The notes: a model not told the origin generated them from the sequence alone. 64,000 nucleotides of DNA from Prosthecobacter debontii (GCF_900167535.1 NZ_FUYE01000003.1:106414-170413); one strand, 5' to 3'. Shown: positions 33,179 to 42,780, counted from the stretch's first letter. Numbers and translations: made by a program.

Positions 33179-34151
33179 TGTGATGATTTGTGCCGACGGT
33201 TTTCCATGTCGCGGAGGCGCCTGATTTCACCAAGCCGTTTGCGCGTCTATGTATGTGATCGCTACCATAACTGTAATTCGGTCCAAGATAGTCATGGTGG
33301 CCAACGATTTGCTGGCACATAGTCAGCGTTTGATCCCACCCGTTAGTCTTGACTGAACGTCCTTTAATAACAATCCACTGCCCATTTGCTGTGGCATAAA
33401 GAATCTTTGGACTGACCGTCATTTTTGTTGGGTCAAAATTTACGATTTCAGGATTTGTGATGGTGTAGTCACCAAAGTCCAGACGATTGACCAATGGACG
33501 TAGTGCTGGTTCAACGGCCTTCCAAATGTCCATCTCAGCGCGATTCAGTAGAGTCAGCTGATTTGGCCTCACCGCAATAATCTCGCTGATAGCAGTCCCT
33601 GCGATGGTTAATGTCTTCCAATCCTTCAGTGACGATATCGTCTGCGCCAACGCAATAATCGACAGAGGCAATGTTCCTGTCATCTCCTCCCTGATGTGTG
33701 CTAAATCGAGAATCAAATGACCATTTTTTGCGTCGAGTGAATTAGTCACAAGAAATGCGGCCAATACTGTATCGAGATTGGCAGAAATATATCTAAGGGG
33801 GATACGAACAGCAAACTCATCCCTTTGAACCGATTTCATGTGAGGCTGTGCCGTCTTGCCATCATCCATTTGAAAGACAGGAATAATATGTCGTTTATCT
33901 TTCTCTAAGGCAGCGATGATTTGGGTAACGCGTTTAGGAGAGCTCGGAGGAATGAAGTCCAAAAGAGCAGTGCCGTTCAGAGGAATAGATTTGGCCAGAC
34001 CCTCAACAACCTTACTTTCATCTCCAGTGCCTGGAGGAATTTCAATGAGCGGAGTCATTCGCTCCCACTCCTTTGAGGATAACACAGCCAAGGCGCGAAG
34101 TTCGCCTGCTTTCGATTTCAAAATAGGGACATACCGATTTTTTACTCTCAT
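33141..34151 (-). CDS. Beta-family (sce7725-like) protein
   Basis: The 336-aa product matches the phage beta-protein family. It has an N-terminal RYVPILKSKAGELRALAVLS and ERMTPLIEIPPG opening, a central SxxLDTVLAAF segment, LILDLAHIREEMTG, and a C-terminal GHHDYLGPNYSYGSDHIHRR. The family is found in phages and accessory islands with unknown biochemical role and is often paired with sce7726. Here the two genes face each other and overlap, which suggests a joint, perhaps balanced, system. Confidence 0.75.
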   Translation of the reverse strand: MRVKNRYVPILKSKAGELRALAVLSSKEWERMTPLIEIPPGTGDESKVVEGLAKSIPLNGTALLDFIPPSSPKRVTQIIAALEKDKRHIIPVFQMDDGKTAQPHMKSVQRDEFAVRIPLRYISANLDTVLAAFLVTNSLDAKNGHLILDLAHIREEMTGTLPLSIIALAQTISSLKDWKTLTIAGTAISEIIAVRPNQLTLLNRAEMDIWKAVEPALRPLVNRLDFGDYTITNPEIVNFDPTKMTVSPKILYATANGQWIVIKGRSVKTNGWDQTLTMCQQIVGHHDYLGPNYSYGSDHIHRRANGLVKSGASATWKTVGTNHHITLVADHFSTVP

Positions 34152-34295
34152 AATAAAGCAAAATGCACGGACATAAACATTTAGTCAATAACTAGTGTAT
34201 TTCTCTACCATGTAGGTTCATTTCGATAAATGCACCTCGCACCCCCATTTTTCACCTAATTTGCTTCATCGTAAACAATAAGGCAATGCTAAGAA

Positions 34296-34313
34296 CATTT
34301 GATTTCTGTAGCC
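34296..34313 (+). repeat. 18-mer repeat copy 3 (CATTTGATTTCTGTAGCC)
   Basis: The third copy lies 19 bp before the start of the giant ejection-protein gene. It is followed by GTGTGGCTCACGG, similar to the flank of copy 1 (AGATGGCTCAGGG), forming AGCC-N4-GGCT. Copy 3 thus shares both the 18-mer and the flank with copy 1, while copy 2 has only the 18-mer. Confidence 0.7.
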
Positions 34314-34332
34314 GTGTGGCTCACGGTGGGGG

Positions 34333-37300
34333 ATGGCTGACTGGTCAGATTTTCCCGTGGTGCCCTCCTCAGGTTGGGATGCATTCCCCATCGTTGCCCC
34401 TGCCGACACTGGCCAAGGCTACGTCTCCAGCTTGGTCAACTCGGCGGGCCGTGGTTTTGCGCGCGTTGCTGCCGACATCCCTGGTGGCCTGGGCTACCTG
34501 ACGGGCTCCGATGATCTGGTGCAGTGGGGAGATGACATCGAGGCGGGCATCAATGAGGCGCTGCCGGTGAATCCGATCTACCAGGATGACTTTGCGATGA
34601 AAGCGGCGGGGGCCGTGGGACAAGCGGGCTCGATGTTTGCGACCGCAGGTATCGGTGGAGCCATTGGCAAGGGTCTTGGCGCTGTTAGAGTGGGGGCCGA
34701 AGTTGCAGGGTTGGGCTCGGGCTTTTTGGCAGGCGCGCGCGGAGGTGGTCAGGAAGCGGAACAGTATGGCCTGGAGGGTGCGGCGGCTTATGGTCGCGTG
34801 CTCGCAGGTGGCACGATTGAGCTGGCGACGGAGAAGCTTCTGTTTGGCATGGGGACGGAAACCCGGGCCGTTCAGTCCATGCTTGGCGAGACGATTGAAA
34901 GTGGCTGGGGTCGTTTCTTCAAAGATGTGGCCACCGAGGGAGGCGAGGAAGGGATCGCAGAAATCAGCAACAATGCAGCGACGGCTTTGCTGGCACCTTC
35001 GGGCACTCAAACGCCAGGGCTTTTCGAGGGCGGCTTGGAAGCAAGCCTTCTGGGGATGGTGGGTGGTGGGGTATTTGGCGGTGTGAACGCCTTGGCGGGC
35101 AGTGGGCAGGCTGAAGCTCCGGTTACCGTGGAATCCGGCACGATCCCCTTCTCTGCGGCACCGGGAGCCCAGGCCCTGGTTCCCGGCCCGACGGCACGCA
35201 CGGAGATTGCGGGGCAGCCGTTTTACTTCGACGGCTTGCAATGGAACAAGCTCACGGATCCGACGAAGGTGTCTGCCTCGCCGGAGTTGGAGCCGCCGTT
35301 CGTCCCGCTGAATCCGGCGAACCCGATCGAGGGCACTTTGATCGTGGAGCTGGAGAATCGCCGAAAGGCGGCGATGCGACAGGGACAAATCCAGACGCCG
35401 GGAGAGACATCCGAGGGGACTCCTTCACCGCCACGAGGCACGCCAGCCCCCGTGGAGACAGGCATCCCGCCGACTTCTGAGGTGGACATTTCGACGGACA
35501 ATAGCGGGATCGAAGCCTCCCGGTTCCTGCCTCCGCCTGGGCTCGCGGCAGCCGGAGAGACTGCCAAGACATTGCGACATCTGCCGGGGATGGAGCCTGC
35601 TGCTGAGGTGGCTGCTGAAGACACTTCAGTCACTGATCCTGATGAAGCCGCGGCTGATGCGGCGATGGATGCTAAGGTGGACCGTGAAGACGACATCCTG
35701 AACACCTATTCGGAAGAGGATCTCTCCACGTGGCCTTTACCCCAAGCCATGCGGGATCGCGCGCAGGCGGCCTTGGATGTTTTGGAAGAAGCTGGCTACG
35801 ATCTGGAACAGCTTGCGGCAGCGGTGGCCGACCCAAAACTGAATCAAGGGGTTCAGCAGGCGGCCCGTGAGTTGATGGAGCTGCGCAAGCGCGCTGATGC
35901 GAGATGGGGAGTTGCGCACGAGTTCATGAAGTCCCGGAGTGCGCGCTACATCCTGGGAATTGACAAATCAGTCGCTGAGAATCAAAATACGGATGATGAG
36001 CCTGCCGACAGCACCTTCAACTCCTTCCGATTTACCCCCGTTGAGGACGGAGCCTTGGCCGAACGAGAGCGAGAAGTCCTTGATCGAGTCCGAAGAAGTG
36101 AAGGCAATCCGGCGATCAGCGCAGCGGCGGGCTCATTACTTGATCGTGGACGGGAACAAGGAACTGCGACGGCTACCTGGATTGGAGCCCTGAAAGAAGT
36201 TTTTGGGAAGGATGTGCTCTTTGTGCATCCGGGGAAGGGCTCTCGCACCATCTCCTTTGAGGGAGCCTCTGTGCCAGGCCATCGAAATACGATTGTCCTG
36301 GATGCCACCTCAAAAAGTCCTGTCTTGTATCTGACGGGCCATGAGTTGACTCATGCCCTGAAGGAGCAGCATCCCGAACTGTGGAAAAAGCTGCGGGATG
36401 AGTTGCTAGCCATGGCCTCCGATTGGAGCGACTACAGAGGTCGGCTGAGGAAGCGCTATCAAGAGGATCAGATCGAGGATGAGTTCTTGGGCGATGTCGT
36501 GGGTGGGCAATTCCGGGAGCGGGCTTTTTGGGAGAAGCTGGAGCAGCGAAATCCCTCACTCTTCCGCCGTCTGGCTAGCGCTGCTCTTCAGTTTCTGAAT
36601 CGAATCCTGGGCAAGGTCGGTGGTTTGTCGCGTGATGTCCGGGGTTACTTCGCGGACATCGAAGCGGCGCGCGATGTCATTGCGGATGTGTTGGAGCAGT
36701 ATGCGGCTGCGCGCCGCTTCCCCGACCGCACTTTGATAGAAAGTGATGACGCGGATTTGGCGACTGTGGACGCGGTCAAGAAGCCGTCATCTCCGATGGA
36801 GCTGACTTCCATGCGGATGAGTGAGGCCAGCCAAGCCATGCGTAAGATGCTGAAGCCTCATAAGGCCAGTCGCGATGAACGAACTGTGGACGGAAACCCC
36901 ATTGAGGAGGCTGGGTATCTGGTGAGGCGGGATGCGGACATGGAAGCTGCGGCGGATCAGTGGTTAGATTCGTTTGCGGAAAGTCAGGCGCTACAAAGTC
37001 GTAGCCACACAGAAACGCGCGCGCTGTTGAATGAGATATTAGACGACATCGATGTTGATGTGGCGGCCATACTTCTCACCCGCCTGATTGATGGCCGTGG
37101 AAGAGAATTTGGATATGACACTGCCGAAGTTCAAGCGCTGGGTCAGAAGAACGCCAGCCGTGCAGGATTCGCACTTCTTGAATGGAAGAAGACGCTCGAT
37201 CCTTTGGATAAGCTTGTCGATCAGGCGGCTGCCAAAACAGGTGCGACGATGGGCAAGGAGCTGGGTCTGGATACGCCCAAAGAGGGTGATCCTGCGGATG

Positions 37301-40300
37301 TTCCGGCGCAACTCAATCAGCAGCTTCAACAGGAGATGCAGGCAGAGGCTGAGAAGGCGCTGCGTGAATCTCTAGATCAGATGCGCGCGCAGCTATCTGA
37401 TGTGCAGAGACAGATGGCTTCCGACAAGCAGGCCAAGGCGGAAGAAATTCAATCTCTTCACGAGCAAGCCGACAAACTCAGAGATGAGCTGGCCCGTGCA
37501 ACAGACGAGCTGGAGCGTGCTGAGCGAGAGGCAACAATTGGTGAGGTTGATTCTCAAATCACCGAATTGCAAAACCAGTTGGAGGCCACTCAAAGGGATC
37601 TCGCCAGCAGCCGGGAAAGCACGGCCATTTTCCAGAAGGTTTTGGACCTGCTCTCCAAGGCTGGCAGCAAACGGAAGGCTATTCTCAGCAAGGCTCGGAA
37701 ACTCAGTGATTCAATCATTGAGGATGCTCTCGCAAGAAAGCGGCAGCGCAGGGAAAGTGGGATGCTGTTCAGCAACCCTTTGCCTGAGTTCGCTGATGAT
37801 GTGGCCATTGGCGCTGGCATCATGCTCAAAGGCATTGTGGAGTTTGCTGCCTGGACAAAGGCCATGGCTGACACCATCGGTGAAATCACTTCAGGATCTC
37901 TGGATTCGATCTACCTCGAATCGTCTCGCAAATACAGCGAGGAGATGGAGCGGTTTGCCGGAGAAGAGCCAGCGCCTAAGCCATCAAAAGAGAGAGTTCG
38001 CAAAGAGCCTGGGGAAGTTGATCCCTATGACGCCATTGGTAAGCTGCGTGAGCAGGTTCTCAGTCTCAGGAAGAAGCTCGCTGAAGTAGAGGAGTCCCTT
38101 GGTGAAGAGAAGGCCCGAGCCGATCAGGAGAGAGAGGTCGGTATTGCCATCGGTTATGAAGAGGGGCTTGCCCAAGGTCGGGCAGAGCAACCACCTGCAC
38201 CTCCGCGCGAGATTGATCTCTTTGAAAACTGGTTGATGGGAGAGCGAATCGAAGGCCTGCCAAGCGTTGATACAGTGGCTCGTCGCTTTATCCAGCCCCA
38301 GCGCTGGGACGGGGAGAGGTTCCGTTCAGCCTTGGGTCAGCTCTTCCCTGCCCTGGATCAAAATATCCTGGACGATGCGGTGGATCGCATCACCGAGCAG
38401 ATGAACAACCGTCTCGCGGCAGCACGGCGGCGGGCGATCTCCGCCTTCACGGATCGGCTGGCCGAGCGTAACAGTCGCCTGAAGAATGATCAGCGATTTG
38501 TTACCTTCTACGGGCATCTCCAGAAAGCGGCTGAGTATGGCATCCTCGATAGCCAAGTGTTTGCCGACTCATTCGCATCTGCATGGAGTCTGAACGGCCT
38601 GACACCAGCCACGGTGCTGCAGCTTCGGCAGATGTATCAGCAGATCACGGCCACAAACGCCAACGGTCAGCCCATGCATTTCGGCATGGTGCGTGAAACC
38701 ATGGAGCGGCGATTCATCGAGGCCGTCAACCGGATTGCGCCTGGCCAGGCTTGGCTGAATTTTATCTTCAACAACTATCAGGCGCGGGTGCTGTCATCGG
38801 CATCTTCGATTCTGAATCAGTTCAGTTCAGTCTTTAGGATCCTTGCGCCTGTCGATGCTATTTCTCGGGCTTATCGCATGGGACAGGGCACCAATCCAAG
38901 CACGATCTTGGCTGAATACTGGGCTGGTGTTTCGAGCCTTGGGCGCAATCTCCCCCTTATGATGACGGCGATTCGTGGGGAGAGCCTTGGTCACTTGGCC
39001 TCTCAGGTAGCCTCCGGCCATGTGCCGACTGAGCAACAAACACAGCACTTGCAGCCAGGGGAGGCCGTTCGAGTTGGGAATACCCGACTTGGTCCCCGCC
39101 TGTCATGGCTGGCCAGGATGGCTGAGATGTGGACTTGGAGAACGATCCGGGCTGCCGAGGGCCTGACTGGAGTAGCGGATGCAGAAGCTCACTTTAGGGA
39201 AACTCTGACCAATCATTATCGTGCTCAGGGCATGACTCCCGTGGCTGCCCGAGAGCAGGCCTTGCGGGATATCCATGCATCTGGATCGGAAGTGACAGCA
39301 GCAAGACAACAGGCTCTTCAAGAGCAGTCTATCGGATCTATCGGCGCTGGCAATACAGTGATCGAACGCCGGATCGCTGAGATCATTCAGCGCAATATTG
39401 AAAATCGGCTCAATGCGCCATTGGTTGCACGCACCGAACAGCTCACCGGCTATGCACAGTTCAAGACTATGCCGACTGGCCCGATTGGATTTGCGGTGTC
39501 ACAGATGATGGCCAGCATCGCTTCCCCAGCATCCAAGGCTGGTCAGGTTGCACGATTCTGGTTTCTCTTTGGACGCTTCCTTGGACACACGGTGGATGTC
39601 ACTCTCGGTTATACGCCCGGAGCCCACCTACTCACCCGCAGCACGGGCGACTCAGGAAGCCAGCGAAACAAACTCATCCGCGAGGTCTTCGGCAGTGAAG
39701 AGGCCTATCGCCAGATGGTGGATAGTCGCGCTGTGACTGGCTCCACTTTCTTTCTGATGACTGGGGCTCTGATGGCTCTGGCTTTATCGATGGCTGATGA
39801 TGACGACGAGCCGTTCTTTGCGGTGACCGGTAGCGGAGGAATCGGCGATCCATCCCGAAAGGATGCTCTCAAGGCCACGGGCCAATGGGGTGAGATGCAG
39901 ATCCGCATCGGTGGCAGACCCGTGATCAGCTACGGCCAGATCCCTGAGTTATCCCCGTTGCTTAGCATCCTCGGCAATATTTCCGATCATGCTCGCTTTG
40001 GTCACTTCCTGAATCAGCGGCAAGCGCGCGATGGAGAACAACCGGGGAAATACCCCGCCGACCTTTCCACCCTGGGCCTGGGCTTTGGTTTTGATTGGGC
40101 GCTGTCTCCCATCAAGCGCAGCACCTACCGCTCATGGTTCGATGCCCTCGACGGCATGATGAGCATCCAGAGTGCTGGCAGCGCCGACTATGCTGGCCAA
40201 CAGTTGCTTGGGCTTGTGACTCGACCTGTCGATGGGATGCTCCGTGTCCCTATGGTAGTGGATGTCGATAAAGCCTTGAGGTTCGCGGAGGGCTCCTTGA

Positions 40301-40725
40301 AACCTGACGGCATGCTGGAGGGACTTCTCCGCCGCGTTCCATTCGCTCATGTCGGCACCGAGGTCTATAATGCCTATGGCGAACGCACCCCAGCTTGGGA
40401 CATCTTTTCCATGTTCCCTTCCTCTCCCACCTTCTCCAAGGAAGCGGAGCGCGCTGCTCGTCTGAATGTTGAAACAGGCACTCGACGTAGCGCACCCAAA
40501 GACATCTCGCTGCATTACACCGATGGCAGCGTGCGAGAACTGAAGCCCAATGAACTGGAGCAATACCAACGCCTCTCCGGCCAGCTCTACACTGAGAGCC
40601 TCCTACGCAACGAAACGGACATCCGCCGAGCCTACCAACAAGGCGGCCAAGGCGCGGCTTCCAAGATCGTGGACAACATCAGTGCGAAGGCGAATCGAGA
40701 AGCGAAAAAGCAGCTCGGATATTAG
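34333..40725 (+). CDS. Giant internal virion/ejection (polyvalent) protein with zinc-peptidase motif
   Basis: The 2130-aa product is the largest here. The first 300 residues are Gly/Ala-rich and hydrophobic (GAVGQAGSMFATAGIGGAIG), as in membrane-inserting ejection proteins. A region around residue 670 has HELTHALKE (H670-E-L-T-H674), a zinc-metallopeptidase HExxH set in a helix. Residues about 1010-1110 and 1230-1285 are coiled coil. The C-terminal part (residues about 1450-2130) holds a large-polyvalent-protein-like helical domain with a hydrophobic stretch (MTGALMALALSMADD). Such proteins enter the host with DNA. The gene ends 90 bp before the att site. Confidence 0.75.
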   Translation: MADWSDFPVVPSSGWDAFPIVAPADTGQGYVSSLVNSAGRGFARVAADIPGGLGYLTGSDDLVQWGDDIEAGINEALPVNPIYQDDFAMKAAGAVGQAGSMFATAGIGGAIGKGLGAVRVGAEVAGLGSGFLAGARGGGQEAEQYGLEGAAAYGRVLAGGTIELATEKLLFGMGTETRAVQSMLGETIESGWGRFFKDVATEGGEEGIAEISNNAATALLAPSGTQTPGLFEGGLEASLLGMVGGGVFGGVNALAGSGQAEAPVTVESGTIPFSAAPGAQALVPGPTARTEIAGQPFYFDGLQWNKLTDPTKVSASPELEPPFVPLNPANPIEGTLIVELENRRKAAMRQGQIQTPGETSEGTPSPPRGTPAPVETGIPPTSEVDISTDNSGIEASRFLPPPGLAAAGETAKTLRHLPGMEPAAEVAAEDTSVTDPDEAAADAAMDAKVDREDDILNTYSEEDLSTWPLPQAMRDRAQAALDVLEEAGYDLEQLAAAVADPKLNQGVQQAARELMELRKRADARWGVAHEFMKSRSARYILGIDKSVAENQNTDDEPADSTFNSFRFTPVEDGALAEREREVLDRVRRSEGNPAISAAAGSLLDRGREQGTATATWIGALKEVFGKDVLFVHPGKGSRTISFEGASVPGHRNTIVLDATSKSPVLYLTGHELTHALKEQHPELWKKLRDELLAMASDWSDYRGRLRKRYQEDQIEDEFLGDVVGGQFRERAFWEKLEQRNPSLFRRLASAALQFLNRILGKVGGLSRDVRGYFADIEAARDVIADVLEQYAAARRFPDRTLIESDDADLATVDAVKKPSSPMELTSMRMSEASQAMRKMLKPHKASRDERTVDGNPIEEAGYLVRRDADMEAAADQWLDSFAESQALQSRSHTETRALLNEILDDIDVDVAAILLTRLIDGRGREFGYDTAEVQALGQKNASRAGFALLEWKKTLDPLDKLVDQAAAKTGATMGKELGLDTPKEGDPADVPAQLNQQLQQEMQAEAEKALRESLDQMRAQLSDVQRQMASDKQAKAEEIQSLHEQADKLRDELARATDELERAEREATIGEVDSQITELQNQLEATQRDLASSRESTAIFQKVLDLLSKAGSKRKAILSKARKLSDSIIEDALARKRQRRESGMLFSNPLPEFADDVAIGAGIMLKGIVEFAAWTKAMADTIGEITSGSLDSIYLESSRKYSEEMERFAGEEPAPKPSKERVRKEPGEVDPYDAIGKLREQVLSLRKKLAEVEESLGEEKARADQEREVGIAIGYEEGLAQGRAEQPPAPPREIDLFENWLMGERIEGLPSVDTVARRFIQPQRWDGERFRSALGQLFPALDQNILDDAVDRITEQMNNRLAAARRRAISAFTDRLAERNSRLKNDQRFVTFYGHLQKAAEYGILDSQVFADSFASAWSLNGLTPATVLQLRQMYQQITATNANGQPMHFGMVRETMERRFIEAVNRIAPGQAWLNFIFNNYQARVLSSASSILNQFSSVFRILAPVDAISRAYRMGQGTNPSTILAEYWAGVSSLGRNLPLMMTAIRGESLGHLASQVASGHVPTEQQTQHLQPGEAVRVGNTRLGPRLSWLARMAEMWTWRTIRAAEGLTGVADAEAHFRETLTNHYRAQGMTPVAAREQALRDIHASGSEVTAARQQALQEQSIGSIGAGNTVIERRIAEIIQRNIENRLNAPLVARTEQLTGYAQFKTMPTGPIGFAVSQMMASIASPASKAGQVARFWFLFGRFLGHTVDVTLGYTPGAHLLTRSTGDSGSQRNKLIREVFGSEEAYRQMVDSRAVTGSTFFLMTGALMALALSMADDDDEPFFAVTGSGGIGDPSRKDALKATGQWGEMQIRIGGRPVISYGQIPELSPLLSILGNISDHARFGHFLNQRQARDGEQPGKYPADLSTLGLGFGFDWALSPIKRSTYRSWFDALDGMMSIQSAGSADYAGQQLLGLVTRPVDGMLRVPMVVDVDKALRFAEGSLKPDGMLEGLLRRVPFAHVGTEVYNAYGERTPAWDIFSMFPSSPTFSKEAERAARLNVETGTRRSAPKDISLHYTDGSVRELKPNELEQYQRLSGQLYTESLLRNETDIRRAYQQGGQGAASKIVDNISAKANREAKKQLGY

Positions 40726-40731
40726 GTTGCC

Positions 40732-40755
40732 AAAGTGGCTACAAAAGTGGCTACA
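40732..40755 (+). repeat. Perfect 12-bp tandem repeat next to the att site
   Basis: AAAGTGGCTACA occurs twice head to tail (40732-40743 and 40744-40755), starting 6 bp after the giant gene's stop. It is preceded by TTGCCAAAGT (40727-40736), which also occurs upstream of 18-mer copy 1. It lies 60 bp from the tRNA fragment and might be integrase or excisionase arm sites. Confidence 0.6.
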
Positions 40756-40815
40756 TTTTCTATTCACCATCGCAATTCATTCATTATCAATGGACTTTAA
40801 ATCCAAGACAGATGC

Positions 40816-40860
40816 TTTGTAATCATCAGGTCGTCGGTTCAAATCCGACACTCGGCTCCA
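40816..40860 (+). other. Right attachment site: 3' fragment of tRNA-Thr(UGU)
   Basis: The sequence from TTTGTAA (anticodon UGU at 40818-40820) runs through the variable loop AGGTC, the T arm GTCGG-TTCAAAT-CCGAC and the acceptor strand ACTCGGC to T-CCA at 40860. It is a bacterial tRNA-Thr 3' half with no D arm or 5' acceptor upstream. The anticodon stem has a C-T mismatch (40815/40823) just where host identity would end. This is the classical scar of integration into a tRNA gene; the intact copy should lie left of the window. Confidence 0.85.
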
Positions 40861-40863
40861 TTG

Positions 40864-40888
40864 AAAATCAATGGATTACGTTGATTTT
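40864..40888 (+). terminator. AT-stem hairpin just past the tRNA fragment
   Basis: AAAATCAA (40864-40871) and TTGATTTT (40881-40888) form a perfect 8-bp stem with a 9-nt loop, beginning 3 nt after the tRNA CCA. It is likely the original tRNA transcription terminator, or an att-flanking element. From 40889 to 41151 I see no gene. Confidence 0.5.
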
Positions 40889-41151
40889 AGGCGTCAAAAA
40901 TTTCCTGCGACTGTGCAAAATCTGTGCATTTTGACGGGTGATCCCTCCCTGAACGCAGCCCGCGCGTGTTCCCCTGAGCAGGAAAATTTTCAAAACATGT
41001 CGAGAGTTTGGCGTTCCGACATTTGAGGTAAGCTTTATCTCGCTGACCGGATCTCCACATCCATCCAAATCATGATATTGCCCTAGTCAGCGAGAGTCCG
41101 TGGTGAGGCAGTCAGGGGCGCGAGTACAGTGTGCACGGGGTGATTTTCTTT

Positions 41152-41373
41152 TCACATTAACTCCTTTAGATTGATTTTCAAACCATCGCAGATTTTCAAA
41201 AGCACCCATAGCGTGGGTCGGGCTTCATTTCTCTCCAGATTGGGAATTGTGTTTCGGCTGATTTTGATTTCCCTGGCGAGTTGGGCCGCTGAAATTCCCT
41301 GTCGTTCTCTTTCAGCCTTCAATGCCAGGACAATAGCGCGTTCACGAGGATCAATTTGAGATGGGTTTTCCAT
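41152..41373 (-). CDS. XRE-family transcriptional regulator
   Basis: The 73-aa product is a stand-alone HTH: REQAIVLALKAE-type start (ERAIVLALKAERERQ), then ISAAQLAREIKISRNTIPNLERNEARPTLWVLLKICDGL, the classic XRE layout with the second helix AQLAREI and recognition helix NTIPNLERN. It is divergent to the GYF-domain gene and may control it. Its codon use is AT-richer than the prophage. Confidence 0.88.
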   Translation of the reverse strand: MENPSQIDPRERAIVLALKAERERQGISAAQLAREIKISRNTIPNLERNEARPTLWVLLKICDGLKINLKELM

Positions 41374-41451
41374 CTCCTCACAAATCCCGCGTTGACGGCA
41401 CTAGCACGCCCATTAAAATGGGCAATTCCATCTGGGGCAGAATTAAAAATT

Positions 41452-42780
41452 ATGATGCAATACCATATCTTCAAGGACGGTCAGCAGGTAGGACCATTTG
41501 CTGAAAATGAAGTTACCGCAGGCGTACGCTCAGGTCGATTCGATCCAAACGATTTGGTATGGACAGAAGGGTTCACTGATTGGCTGAAGCTTAGTGCCGT
41601 CTTTCCATCTTTGCTGATCTCCGGAAATAATATTCCCCCTGTTCCACCATCAGGAAAGCCTGCGGTTGAATCAAAGTCAGAGGAAAAGTTCGGTTGTACA
41701 CATATTCTCGGACTGATATTAGCAGTAATTTTCGGACTAGTGATCCTGGGGGCTATGTTTGGAGATTCTGATTCTTCAAAAACTAAAGAACCTTTAACAA
41801 AGGAACAAAAAGCAAATGAAACCAAGAGACAGGCTAATGACGGGAATGCCGTTATTGCTAATGCATCTGAAGGGACCACCCTTCAGAAGGAACAGTATGA
41901 ACGTAAGCATCTAGGCAAAAGGTACTTCTTTAAAGGGAATGTGACAGATGTGAAATCAAGCCGAACAATCACTGTCATGCTGGACACCTGGAACCATGCC
42001 AATGTCACATTCCAGTCAGAAGATGTCAGTTCATTTCATGAAAATAAAGTAGTTTATTTCTCAGCAATAATTGAAGAGTTTGGTACAGGTATGCTTGTCA
42101 GGCACGATCTTGGAGAAGCAAGAATGGAAAATATAGACAATCCTGAGGAGGTATCCATGGAAGTAAAAACGCAAGAACCCGTGAATCCTAATATCAAGGG
42201 ACCAGAGATTCTGGATATTCAACTTGGTGACCACATTTTCAAAATCTGCGATGCCTTCAATAAGAAATATAGATCTGAACTACAGGGCGAAGAAATGGAG
42301 ATGCGGAGAGCCCCCGACAATTCTGCCATCATATGCACCACGGCACAGGGGTTGAAGGCGCTTCAGAAGATGGGTGTTCTTCATGGTTTTCAGAACGCAG
42401 TACAGAATTCAAAAGACAAAACAGCGGCCCTTTTGTTTGGAGCACTAGCTGGCGAGGAGGGATTTATTGGAGGTACTATCGAACTAAAAACTTTAAAGGC
42501 CCCCATAATCTATGCTGACAAGGATGGGATCATTAACAAAGTCTTGATTAGTCCTATGGCGGCACAGGTTTTCTTTAAAGCAGGATTAATGTCCAATGAG
42601 GAATTTGCCAGTTTTATGCGTTCCAGGTATGATCTACCTCATTTGGAAAGTGAGCTTGTTGAGGTCAGGGACGGGTTTACTCGCCAGACAAATTTTGAGA
42701 CAAAATACTTTGGTTATTCCCACGGTTATTCCGTCAGTATTGACGAAACGAAAATGTTTGTCATTGAATCAATAAATTAG
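41452..42780 (+). CDS. GYF-domain membrane protein of unknown role
   Basis: Starting at the double ATG at 41452/41455, the 442-aa product has a GYF_2-type domain (residues 1-55, QYHIFKDGQQVGPFAENEV and WTEGFTDWLKLSAVF), a Pro-rich linker, one transmembrane helix (residues about 87-107, THILGLILAVIFGLVILGAMFG) and a long polar C-terminal region. The region at about 160-230 looks like an OB-fold (YFFKGNVTDVKSSRTITVML). The frame upstream to 41356 overlaps the XRE gene and is not used. Confidence 0.7.
   Translation: MMQYHIFKDGQQVGPFAENEVTAGVRSGRFDPNDLVWTEGFTDWLKLSAVFPSLLISGNNIPPVPPSGKPAVESKSEEKFGCTHILGLILAVIFGLVILGAMFGDSDSSKTKEPLTKEQKANETKRQANDGNAVIANASEGTTLQKEQYERKHLGKRYFFKGNVTDVKSSRTITVMLDTWNHANVTFQSEDVSSFHENKVVYFSAIIEEFGTGMLVRHDLGEARMENIDNPEEVSMEVKTQEPVNPNIKGPEILDIQLGDHIFKICDAFNKKYRSELQGEEMEMRRAPDNSAIICTTAQGLKALQKMGVLHGFQNAVQNSKDKTAALLFGALAGEEGFIGGTIELKTLKAPIIYADKDGIINKVLISPMAAQVFFKAGLMSNEEFASFMRSRYDLPHLESELVEVRDGFTRQTNFETKYFGYSHGYSVSIDETKMFVIESIN

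Noticed and set aside
1-40860. Integrase gene inside the window
   Set aside because: No tyrosine or serine recombinase signature was seen on either strand; it presumably lies left of position 1.
40868-41068. Reverse frame of 66 residues just outside the att site
   Set aside because: It starts in the tRNA-flanking DNA, lacks family features and overlaps the hairpin; not called.
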